From: Cladorhizidae sp. MBARI D1340-BT2
Taxonomy: Eukaryota; Porifera; Demospongiae; Poecilosclerida; Cladorhizidae
Direction of reading: 5' to 3'
Length of the DNA stretch: 64,000 nt
Assembly: GCA_028752905.1 (NCBI GenBank)
Contig: JAQNBH010000015.1
Location: 14,708,036-14,772,035 of the forward strand
The notes under the pieces are model-generated. The model was not told the DNA's origin. It searched no databases and saw only the letters and a list, made by a program, of their open reading frames with translations. Every line of letters starts with the position of its first letter. The stretch's first letter is position 1. Below are positions 35,716 to 45,736 of this stretch, one piece after another. The translations under genes were made by a program, and so were the position numbers.

Positions 35716-36557
35716 TTGCCCCTATGGTATACCATAGAGGCCCCTAAGGTATACCATAGAGATTATTGCCCCTAAAGATAATATAGAGATTATTGCCCCT
35801 ATGGTATACCATAGAGATTATTGCCCCTAAGGTATACCATAGAGATTATTGCCCCTAAGGTATACCATAGATATTGCCCCTATGGTATACTATAGAGATT
35901 ATTGCCCCTATGGTATACCATAGAGATTATTGCCCCTAAAGATAATATAGAGATTATTGCCCCTATGGTATACCATAGAGATTATTGCCCCTAAGGTATA
36001 CCATAGAGATTATTGCCCCTATGGTATACTATAGAGATTATTGCCCCTATGGTATGCTATAGAGATTATTGCCCCTATGGTATACCATAGAGATTATTGC
36101 CCCTATGGTATACCATAGAGATTATTGCCCCTATGGTATACTATAGAGATTATTGCCCCTGTGGTATACTATAGAGATTATTGCCCCTATGGTATACCAT
36201 AGAGATTATTGCCCCTATGGTATACTATAGAGATTATTGCCCCTATGGTATACTATAGAGATTATTGCCCCTAAGGTATACCATAGACCCTATGGTATAC
36301 CATAGAGATTATTGCCCCTATGGTATACTATAGAGATTATTGCCCCTATGGTATACTATAGAGAGTATTGTCTCTATGATATACTATAGAGATTATTGCC
36401 CCTATGGTATACTATAGAGAGTATTGCCCCTATGGTATACTCTAGAGATTATTGCCCCTATGGTATACTATAGAGATTATTGCCCCTAAGGATACTATAG
36501 AGATTATTGCCCCTATGGTATACCATAGAGAGTATTGCCCTATGGTATGCCATAGAG
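35716..36557. repeat. 28-bp palindromic minisatellite, about 30 copies
   Basis: The unit is CCCCTATGGTATACCATAGA followed by GATTATTG. Its core TATGGTATACCATA is a perfect 14-bp palindrome. Many units carry a single change (TATAC|TATAGA or TAAGGTATACC) that breaks one half of the palindrome. Confidence 0.93.
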
Positions 36558-36823
36558 CCTATATCGAGGTGGTGTCTGAGTACCGTCATTATATCTTACT
36601 GGCTGAGAAGGTGGCAAACTTGTTGCTTCTAGCCGTCCTTGCACCTCAACTCTGTTTGCCCTTTGTACGGAGTAACTCCACACAGAGGTAGTGAGGCGCG
36701 AAGCCAGCTTCAAACTCCATACTTGTTTTTGTTTTTATGAGAAAATTCAGAATGCGACAAAAGTGCAGTGTCAGGTGGGCTGGCCCAGTGAGGTCTACGC
36801 AAGGCATCTCTTTATGATGACAG

Positions 36824-36931
36824 AAGCTTGCCTGTGCTTAGCAATCCGTATGCCTTGAAAAACAGGTTGGTGAACAGACGCTTAGAACATCAGTCAGATA
36901 GCAGGCGGCTGCTTAACGAGCTATGTTGCAG
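36824..36931 (+). CDS. Candidate internal exon, helical/coiled-coil (possibly PH-domain gene)
   Basis: A 108-nt phase 2-2 segment between GATGACAG and TTGCAG|GTGTAA reads SLPVLSNPYALKNRLVNRRL then EHQSDSRRLLNELCC. The charged, Leu-spaced sequence resembles a coiled coil, as expected upstream of the PH domain in LL5-type proteins. Its phase does not fit the phase 0 exon at 38199 directly, so at least one intervening exon would be needed. It is the best-looking candidate between 27 and 38 kb. Confidence 0.35.
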
Positions 36932-37040
36932 GTGTAATCAAATGGGTACAGATTGGCTGAGTGTATTAGCAGACGAGCTGGAAGGGGGTGGAGCCAGGTC
37001 AAACTGTGCAGAGAGCTAAGCCTGTGTGTGTGGGGGGGGG

Positions 37041-37078
37041 GGGGCTAGCCCTAGCCCTAGCCCTAGCCCTAGCCCACG
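37041..37078. repeat. (CCCTAG)n short array
   Basis: Five tandem CTAGCC units beside two G runs (13 and 9 bases). It is telomere-like in style, but the unit is CCCTAG and not the animal telomere CCCTAA. Confidence 0.85.
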
Positions 37079-37589
37079 GCTGGGGGGGGGGTTACGTTAG
37101 CATCACATCTACTAGTGTCTGGTTGCCAGCAATGGAGGGCTTTTGATCGGGAGGAGATATAGTCGCATCAGCACTTAAGAAATGGAGGCAGAACCAGCAG
37201 TGAAGTAGATGCTTGCAATGGTCTTATAAAGGACTCGATACTTGCTTAGGAGACAACTTTTGGGTATTTCCTCGAATAGACCTCGCCCTTGATAGCTCCA
37301 TGCAACCATTTACTATCTCGGAGCAAGATTGTGTGTGCCCCTCGACAGGGCTGTGCACAGCCAACTATGATTGCACTGCAACTTGTGCCCTCATAAGTGG
37401 AACCCAGCTTGGCTGTGAATCGCTTACAGTCATCGATATTTGCATCCATCCAAGGAGCAGCCAATGAAGTGAGCATCAAATTATTATTTTTTTAAAGCCA
37501 TTGCATTTCTGTGAAGGTGACGGATGGCTCGGAATATGGCTGGGCTCGTGGCAGCCGGTTCTGCAGAAGGTGGCCAATGTGTGTGATCC

Positions 37590-37955
37590 CTTAGCGGTGG
37601 ATGTGGGGTTGAGCCTGGAAGGAAGAGTGGCATGATCCTTTAGCAGTGGGGGCTGAGCCTGGAAGGAAGAGTGGCATGATCCTTTAGCGGTGGATGGGGC
37701 TGATCCTGGAAGGAGGAGTGGTATGATCCCTTGGCGGTGGATGGGCCTGAGCCTGGAAGGAAGAGTGGTATGATCCCTTAGCGGTGGGGGCTGAGCTTGG
37801 AAGGAAGAGTGGCATGATCCTTTAGCGGTGGATGGGGCTGAGCTTGGAAGGAAGAGTGGTATGATCCCTTGGCGGTGGATGGGCCTGAGCCTGGAAGGAA
37901 GAGTGGTATGATCCCTTAGCGGTGGGGGCTGAGCTTGGAAGGAAGAGTGGATGGC
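37590..37955. repeat. About 45-60-bp minisatellite, about 7 copies
   Basis: The unit contains CTTAGCGGTGGATGGGGCTG, AGCCTGGAAGGAAGAGTGG and TATGATCC with length variants. Confidence 0.88.
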
Positions 37956-38198
37956 AGCAAGGCAATAGCTATTGTCAGTGCCGGTTGAGGTGATCTAGTA
38001 GGGACGTGCCACTACTGCTTGCACGAGCTAAAGAAATTGAGGGTGTGGCTGTGCACCTTTAAATGGTGCACTCATCTAGGCAGCTCGTGAAACTAATAGA
38101 ACTCGTGCATAATGCTAGGTATTTTATATCTATATTATAGGAGAAAGCAAATTGTTTATGTAGTTATTATAATTATATTGTTGTTGTTGTTGTGTCAG

Positions 38199-41100
38199 GA
38201 GTTGGAGGCCAGATATGTTGATCTAGCACCACCTGCAGCTGATGAAGGAGATGAGAGTGGTAAGTCGTAGAACATTACCATAGTGTTTGGCCGCTCTGTC
38301 CTACAGTGTATGATGGATATAGTCAGAGATGGACAATTGGTGATATAAATATAGCACAAATATCAGACCAGATTACCTCTGGCACTTCTACGAGTTGGTG
38401 TTTCCAAAATATATGATGAATTTGTTTTTATTACAGTAGCCTTCTCAATAATCAACTTGAAACTGTACTCTCTCGAAGTTTTGACTAGATGCTCTAGCCT
38501 TCATCAGGAATAACGAAACGCTAAGACTCGCGAGAGCCAGCTATATACCGGTAGCTAGCTATCTACCACGTGCTACCAAACCACACCTCGGCACTAAACC
38601 AGATGTGGAAAAATAAAGATAATAATAGATCATTATTAAATTAATAATTATAATTATTATAATTATAATAATTATAATTATTATAATTATAATAATAATA
38701 ATAATCAGTCGATCGATTGATCAATCAATCAATCAAATAAAAAATATAAATCTCCTCCTCCCCAAAGAGAGTAAAATAATGAGAATAATTATGGTGGTCA
38801 TGGCTTCAAGTTCAGGCAAGTCCATTCCACAGTCTCAATTGGAACCTCTCACACTTTGGTGCTAGGCTGATGTGCAATGCCTCCTTCACTAGCAGTTAAT
38901 TCTGGCCTGGTCTGCATCTTCTCTTTAGCACACTTTCTACAGGCATCTTGGTGTTCTTTCACTCTGGTCTCCATTATTCTGTTGGTCTCCCCTATGTAGT
39001 ACTTCCACAGCTGCAAGGGATGCGGTACACAACACATGAGTGCATATTAGCTGGTAAAACATGCTTCACTCTGCTCAGCTGTGTCCTCAGAGTTCTGAAA
39101 ACGACTTTGATGTTGAACTTTTTGCAGACCCTCCTGATGTCTTCACTCATCCCTGCTACATAAGGAATCACTAGCATAGGATCCTTCTTTCTAGATCCCC
39201 GATTGCCTGTATCGGTGTACTTATCTTCCTTTCTGCGTTTAGATGTATTTGCAGACGAAAGGTCGATGAAGGCTTGCAGATAAGAATTCTCTATAAAGAC
39301 CCTATTCAAATGATGTTCTTCCTTCCAAAGGTCCTCCTTCTCAGTCACTACTCTCCTGGCTCTATCATACAAGCTCTTCACCACTCCTCTTCTGACATGG
39401 ATAGGATGATGTGATTTGTAATCAAGGTACCGGTTGGTGTGCATGGGTTTTCTGTAAACTGTTGCAGTTAGCCTTCCGTCTTCCTTCCTGTATAGGTGGC
39501 AATCCAGAAAGGGCAACGATCTGTACACTTCAAACTCCATGGTAAACTTTATGGATGGCCTGATGTTGTTCAGATGGTCCAACAACTCCTGCTCACTTCC
39601 CTTCTTCACAATGCAGAAGGTATCAACCACATATCTCTACCAAAACCTTGGCTTCAGTGGGGCAGTTGCGAGTCCCAATTCCTCAAAGAATTCCATATAA
39701 AGGTTGGCTACCACTGCAGATACTGGAGAGCCCATTGCTCCACCCTCTTTCTGTTCGTAGTATTTTTCTTGATGCCTGAAGTAGGTGGATTTTAGACACA
39801 ACTCCAACAGTTCAGAAATCCTGTCAGCACCTAGTGTAGTCCTCTCATCAAGCTCTCGTCTTTCGTCAACATTCCTTCCACGGCCTCGTCAATGGGAACA
39901 TTTCAAAAAGAAAGAAACATTAAAAAGAACTGTCAAGACACTCATCCTGTGCCAAACATTCATGTTGCCCAGAACCCTTGACATATGTACTTGTACTCAA
40001 CTAGAGGCTGTATACGATGGTGCACGTATACAAGACACTAGGGGAACCTCAGGTTTATGTATCTTATGGTACCCATAAATCAGTGGTGGTCTACTTCCAG
40101 TGGGCCTAATTCTATTGTATAATGCAGTTGTTATTTCTCCTGTCTTCTCCATATTCTTTAATACACGAATCACCTTGCTCTCCTGTGCCTTGGTAGGATC
40201 CTTCTTCAGTATTCCATATGATTTGGTCTCCAGCATTCCTGTCAACTTTGAAATCTTGTCCTTTGTCATCAAAACTATTGTCTTCTTCTTGTCTGCTGGT
40301 AAGATCATGATCTCTTCCATCTTCCTCAGTTCTCCAAGGGCCTTTCTCTGTTCCTTCATCAGATTGTCCTTTGATTTCCTTGCTCTTCTCAAAATTTCAC
40401 ATATTATTCCTGGAAGTTCATCTGCCTTGGTGTCCTCTAGCTTCCTGGCTATCTCTTCCACTGCAGCTCTGTTCTGCTTCTCTACCTCGCTTGCGTTAAG
40501 GCCAATGACCTTAGCAGTCATTTTAGCACTTGGCTAGCTAGTACCTTGGTCTTGGTCTTCAACAGGTATGGCAGGCAATGATTCCCTTCATTTCCACTTT
40601 ATCATTTGTTGCCTTCAGCTACACTGTAACTATTTTCTTTTTCTTTTTTTCCTTCTTTTTTCCCTTCTGTCAAAGACACTTGCAACTGTAAATCTCGCCA
40701 TTTCAACAACGACATTTGCAATTATAAACCTCTGTATTTCAGCAACTGCAGTGTTATTCTAGTAGAGCAAGATTTTTAGCCAACAGCTTGACTTAGATTT
40801 CACGAGCTCCAGCGAAGCTTTTTTTAATGTGCCTTCCAAGTAACCTTTGTGCAGATATATCGGTCCTAAAGAATTAATAATTAGACTTAGTAGAGAACTC
40901 TGACTTGGAGTAGAGTCCTCCAACGCTCAACTATCATTGATGTCAACTTTTTAAAAACATCTTGAAACAAGAGTGAAAATGTCTTTTATTTAAAATAAAT
41001 TAAAATAAAATAAAAAAGAAGAAAAAAGGGGACAAGATTTTTCCATGTAGACCACAACCTTGGGTGACCCTTTACCACTTAAAATCATGCATGCCAATAT

Positions 41101-44100
41101 TATAAATGACAGGCTGTCTAACAGGGTTTTGTCTACATGGCTACTGTGTTATTTCCTCTCCTCTAGTTGGGGGGGGGGGCTAACTTTTTCCCCCGTGTAC
41201 ATATATCTATCTATCTATATATATAGATAGATAGATATAGTATACAGTAGAAGTAGCTATGTAGTCCCAAACCGCGCATACACATTTCCGATTTTGGCGT
41301 GCAACTCCTCCCTATAATTAATAGAAACAATTGCAAGGCATTGTGAGGCAAGCTGGAGCACTTTGCCGAGGCTTTTGCTTCCTGCCTTTTATTTTTATAT
41401 GATGCGTGTACATGATGCGTGTACACGCGTGTTCTTTACCAGATACCTAACTTGTGCATGGTTGCACAGCCCGGATGCCCTCCAACGCAATGGGCTGGCT
41501 GGTCATGAAATATGACTTGGGGAGGAAGGTTTTTGTTAAGACTACTTTGGAAACAGCCTCCCCTGAGCACACTAAAAGTGAGGTCATCAGGCAATGCTGG
41601 CTGGCGGAATTGTCAGAGCATTGGAAGGAAGGCGCTGACAAGAACTTCAGTTTCTATAAGTGAGGTCGTACCTGTTGGCTGACAGAATTATCGGAGTATA
41701 CTATGCGATAACTGCCAGCAGCTTCAGGCATTTTGTTTTGGGTTTCTTGCACTCTTGATCTGTTTGTGTTAAAATGTTCTTCATCATTAGCGTATCTCTT
41801 CTCTATTGACTGTGCAGTCAGTGATCTTTCCCCTGTGTACCAACACTGCAGTCTGTTCTCTTTTGTACTTGCTGTCTGAGAGAGTGGCAGTCGTGAGTGA
41901 CAGTACATGCAAGGAATTATGTTTTTACCTCACCCAGCTTGATATAGTTTCTATACTCTCATGAGAAATGGTGTAATATCCACCTCCATAGAAGCTAGAG
42001 CATGTTGAAGATTTGAGATGTCATAATGAACCTGCAGCATACCTCCCCTGACACTAATTAACTAGGTAGCTAATCCACACTCCTGTGCAGTCAGTTTTCA
42101 AATCTGCCTGCCAGCATTTCCCCCCATTTTTCCCCATTTTTTTTTCCTTTTTCCCTTTTTTTTCTTTTCTTTTCTTTTCTTTTCCCCCAGTAAGGCGACT
42201 ATTTTCTTTTTATGCAAGCCCTTTTTATTCAAGACCTGTGACCCACTCATAAATTTTATGGGTTTACATATGGCAGATAGATGCATACATCGTAGATGTG
42301 GCCATGCGTAACAATATGAACTGTCCCATACGACTTTCCTGTGAGGGCTCACTTTGCTCACCAATAAGAGCCGATATTTGTATGTTTGTTAGCAGCTGAG
42401 AAGCTCTGCGTGTGAACTAGGAGGTGTTGTCCAGTGTGGCAATAGCCCATAACTGGTGGTTGTTTTGGATCAGGTGTGCTAGGATGCATGGAACCAGTCG
42501 GACAGCCCTGGTGCATATCCCCTGCACGCTGTTGCAGAGTGTTGCTGGTTTCAGGGTTTGAATGCGCAGAGGTTAATTTGTGCTAGTGATTGGACCTCCT
42601 GGGCACTTGATTTGGTGCTGGCCACTTGTGTGATTGGTGTATGGCGACCACCAGTACTGTGTAGTTGTGTGAAGGCAGTCGCTCTCCAAGCCATCAAATT
42701 CCATCTCATTTTTGTTGTCGTTTGTTTGTTTCCTTCCACCTTTTCCAAATCCTCTCCTCTTCCCCTTCCACCTTGTCCCTATTCCCACCCTCTCTTCTCC
42801 GCTCCGATCCTCCGTCCCCTCTTCTCTCTACCTCTCGTTTTAGATGACTTTCAGTCAGTGACTGCCAGGATGAGGGAGAACAGCATGCGCCCTCCTACCC
42901 TTCCCTACAAGCCGGCAGGGGCCAGGCAGTACAAATACGACAACCTGGAGGAGTTCCTTGTCGGAGGAGGTATATGCTGTTGTTGTGTGTGGCTGCTAAC
43001 TTTTCGTTTTTCTTGTTGTTTTTCACTCGAGTGCCTGTCACTGCTACTGCCTTTTTCGTTGTCTCTCTCTTCTTACCTTCCCCTTCTTCCTGCATTGTTC
43101 CTCCTCTCCCTCCATCGGTTCTTTCTCTCCTCTTCTTATCTCTCTCTCCTCTGCAGATCTTTCCTGTCTCTCTCCTCTCCCTGTACCTTTGGTATTTGCC
43201 TTTGGTATTTTTTCCTTCTTCTCTCTCCTCATTGTCGTCTTCGGGTGTCTCCCCTTCCCTCTGCCCCACCTCATGATTCCTCATTCATATCTCTCTCTCT
43301 CTCTACTTGTAGGATTTGACACATCCATCTGCAAGCAGCTTATCCTGGGTCCTACCTCTTGCCAAGGTAGCCTCTACAAACTGGGAGGTGAGGTTGATTT
43401 GCTTATGGTTAATGCAGTCACGAGAACCATCCTGTTCTTCAAGAGGCAAGACTGGTGTTTATAGTTTGTACCATCACGATAACATGATGGTCATGTGAAG
43501 CATGGTGAACTGGGAAAGTTGTTTCGGGGGTGTGGGTTTTTTTTTGGGGGGGGGGGGGTGCTCAGGATTATTAATTCAACCATCTTTGATTGTGCAATTC
43601 ATTGAAGTCTGCATGTTGTGATAGGTAGTATACCTTGCATTCTGTACATCATATAACCTCTAGTAGACAATGTCCTTGACACGCTGCACCCTTGATAGCT
43701 TGCATTCCATTCATTGCCTCGAGTGAAGTAGGTAGTGCAAGTAAAACTCGCCTGTTATTGTGAGGCACATACAATCATAAATATAGAGCGGCTTGAAGAA
43801 AATGGTTGAGGGTCATCCGTTTGAAGAGCAGTCAGTGAAGAGATCATATAATACTTCAACAGTGCATGACTATGCACCCTTCTCCACCACTCCAGTGGAG
43901 GGTAAGTGAGCTAACCGACTCGCTTTGTCAGAGACACTTGTAGCAAGATGGCATGAAATGAAGAGAAACTTTTTATTGTCCAAGAACAAGAATCCTAGTT
44001 ATTCAAATTTATAAGCAAATAATAGTTATATAGTATGGTAGCACTAGTAATAATGAATATAAGAGTAAACTGGGGAGGTGGGTGTCCCTTTAATTGAGGC

Positions 44101-45736
44101 GCAATTGCATGGCACTCAGTCTCAAGTCTGCATGCTGTTAGGAGAGGATGAATATTAGGACCTAGATGTCACTGATATATTTCTAAAGGCTGCTGAAACT
44201 TGTGTCACCACCGCAAGCTTTCATTGTTGGGTGGGTTTGATCATCTTGACTCCTGGCAAACCTGTACTTCTACTGATAACAAGTTTTAACTTGTTTTTTA
44301 AAATTATTCAAGCATATTCATATGTTGACTTAATGAAATAGAGTGACCAACACTCTAAGTGGTGGCCAAACTTTTAGGAATTCATAATGTAGTTTTGTAC
44401 TTGAAAACTGACTGTTCTGTATAACATATTATTTACTTTGTTGAGAACAAAGCGATTGGCTCAAGATCCTATGTCAGTAATAATTATAATTTCCATCTCT
44501 TCTTTTCCTCTTCGTTCCTTTTCTTCTTGCTGGTAGCGGTGAGAAAAAACTGGCTCCAGAGATGGTTTGCACTGGACTTCAACCGCCATTACTTTGCTTA
44601 CTTCGAGGACCAACAGGTGAGTAAAATTAATCTGTTAAGAGTTTCCTTGTCCTTTATGGAAATCTTGAGCAATATATATATATACATACCCAATCCAAGG
44701 ATAAGTTGGACCAGTGGAGATCATCATTTAAAATTACTGGGGTCTGCAGTGAGTCTGTTGGGTTAATCAATGGGGAAAGGGAGGAGAGGAGCTCTGTCAT
44801 TGGTTCATCCCTTGATAGGAAGTTGGCTGCGATTTTGTGATGACCATTGCTTTTTCAGAAAAATGAGTTTTGGGTTGTTGTTTTTGTGTGCGAGTATCTT
44901 CTACTCCCAATATGCTTTGTGTGGCCAACATTTGTTTAGCCGTGCAGGAGACGAATGGCTCGCATAAGCATGACCGATGGCATGAGCTTTGGCATCGGCT
45001 AATTATTACCAAATTAAATACCTGGTGTAGAGATGTGGCTTGTGACTATAGAAAGAGGTTGTATGAAGTACACATAAAAGTGTACACAACTATTGTGAGG
45101 TGAACATTTGTGTACACTGCTTGCACTAACTAAATATATTCATAATTGCAGTCGGGTGAATGATGGAGGCTGGGTTAGCTTCAATACCAGTACATGCCGG
45201 TCACAATAGCTCCGGCATAGAAGATGCAATTTAACCACAATGCTATATAGGCTGCGTGTGTTGCACCAGGTTGTAGCAGTAGTCTGTGCTGAACAAAATG
45301 CCTTGCTCTATAGTATTTGTATGCTTTCTGGCTCAACCGTACTAATCTAGTACAGCATAACGCAATGCAAAAAAAAAACGATCTCCCCTTGCAATGTTTG
45401 TGTTACGTCCTATTTGCCACGCAAGAGCCATACATTTGTATCTCTTGCCTGGTATTGAATCATGTCAACTGGTATTGTTGGTCTTTTTTCCTCTCCACAA
45501 CCTCACTACTGTAGGCATATGCAAACAAGGACTCTCCTAAGGGAGTAATTTGTCTGAGTGAGATCACTCGTGTCTTCCAAGACTTAAAGAAGAGGGAGCA
45601 CCTGATGAAGAACATCTTTATGGTGGAGACACGTCACAGAACATACCTGATACGGGCACCTTCCATCACCAGCATGTATATCTGGATTGCTTGTCTAGAG
45701 CTGCCTGCTTCTGATCTGAAGCTGGGTACTTCATGA
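38199..45736 (+). CDS. C-terminal part of an LL5/PHLDB-like PH-domain protein
   Basis: Five exons join in consistent phase: 38199-38259, 42844-42969, 43313-43387, 44537-44616 and 45515-45736 (stop TGA), 187 residues. All have AG/GT borders, such as GAGAGTG|GTAAGT and CAACAG|GTGAGT. The first two encode an acidic, Pro-rich linker (VDLAPPAADEGDESDD; RPPTLPYKPAGARQYKYDN). The last three encode a PH domain: CQGSLYKLGAVRKNWLQRWF, then GVICLSEITRVFQDL, then NIFMVETRHRTYLIRAPS and a C-terminal helix with the invariant Trp (SITSMYIWIACLEL). The R-W-F core and the GVI...V...Y...APS...M..W pattern resemble the C-terminal PH domain of LL5/PHLDB proteins, which binds phosphoinositides and anchors cortical microtubule complexes. 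The protein ends soon after the domain, as in that family. Upstream candidates are at 24713 and 36824; the gene's 5' end was not found. Long introns host the Penelope-like element and minisatellites. Confidence 0.72.
38440..38520 (-). repeat. CTGATGA...GAAAC module at the 3' side of the Penelope-like element
   Basis: Minus strand: TTATTCCTGATGAAGGCTAG, AGCATCTAGTCAAAACTTCG, AGAGAGTACAGTTTCAAGTT, GATTATTGAGAAGG. It has the same orientation as the retroelement and lies about 330 bp past its last open frame. It may be the element's terminal (pLTR-like) sequence, which would explain the dispersed and inverted copies elsewhere. Confidence 0.65.
38849..39850 (-). pseudogene. Reverse transcriptase / GIY-YIG endonuclease pseudogene
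   Basis: The palm motif that carries two catalytic aspartates in active reverse transcriptases (Y-V-D-D) reads Y-V-V-D here (39622-39633), so one metal-binding Asp is lost. A stop codon lies two residues before it. The frame then runs to CSCGS at about 39005, where a single-base shift separates it from the YIGETNR motif of the GIY-YIG nuclease. The end is short and out of frame relative to full-length members. The upstream fingers region is partly missing between about 39860 and 39995. Confidence 0.88.
39997..40521 (-). pseudogene. N-terminal fragment of Penelope-like polyprotein
   Basis: 174 codons from ATG at 40521: a charged helical start (MTAKVIGLNASEVEKQNRAA), then ADKKKTIVLMTKDK and GSRPPLIYGYHKIHKPEVPL, motifs shared by the N-terminal region and first RT motifs of Penelope-like elements. 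The frame breaks shortly after VSCIRAPSYTASS. Part of the fingers domain expected next is absent or shifted. Confidence 0.85.
41043..41142. repeat. MITE-like hairpin (family 3 head), solo copy
   Basis: The ends CCATGTAGACCACAA and TTTTGTCTACATGG are inverted. Inside are GTGACCCTTTACCACTTAAA and GACAGGCTGTCTAAC. It is related to the hairpins at 23030-23150 and 30655-30750 but lacks the long downstream part, so the hairpin can exist alone. Confidence 0.65.
41440..42090 (+). repeat. Dispersed repeat family 2, copy 3
   Basis: The open frame at about 41484-41663 (MGWLVMKYDLGRKVFVKTTL, then LETASPEHTKSEVIRQCWLA) aligns with copy 2. Downstream CATCATTAGCGTATCTCTTC and ACCTCACCCAGCTTGATATA match copies 1 and 2. 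Confidence 0.7.
43388..44536. other. Intron of the PH-domain gene, no gene seen
   Basis: Contains a T9-G13 run at 43537-43558. A short exon-like segment near 43863-43901 has a donor but cannot be inserted without breaking the reading frame between the flanking PH-domain exons. Confidence 0.6.

Larger units (their letters stand above)
38530..40560 (-). mobile_element. Degenerate Penelope-like retroelement (RT + GIY-YIG)
   Basis: On the minus strand the order is an N-terminal region with MILPADKKKTIVLMTKD and YGYHKIHKPEVPL (39997-40521), a reverse-transcriptase palm with GGAMGSPVSAVVANLYMEFF (about 39630-39850), a thumb/linker (FEVYRSLPFLDCHLYRKEDG) and a C-terminal GIY-YIG endonuclease (YIGETNRIMETRVKEH at about 38930-39000). 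This domain order is diagnostic of endonuclease-bearing Penelope-like elements, which reverse-transcribe their RNA at nicked target DNA. The copy is dead: frameshifts occur after about 40000 and near 39000, and there is an in-frame TAG at 39637-39639. It sits inside an intron of the PH-domain gene in antisense orientation. Confidence 0.92.

Noticed and set aside
35716..36557. Possible CRISPR array (regular palindromic repeats)
   Set aside because: Repeats are contiguous with no variable spacers, there are no cas genes, and the context is eukaryotic.
37041..37078. Interstitial telomere repeat
   Set aside because: The unit is CCCTAG, not CCCTAA, and only five copies are present.
42558..43319. 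Single long plus-strand frame of 253 codons
   Set aside because: Only the middle (42844-42969) is an exon. The rest is pyrimidine-rich intron read through its splice sites.
43863..43901. Small exon between GATCATATAATACTTCAACAG and GGTAAGT
   Set aside because: It would interrupt the PH domain between KLG and AVRKNW and break the phase-1 junction.
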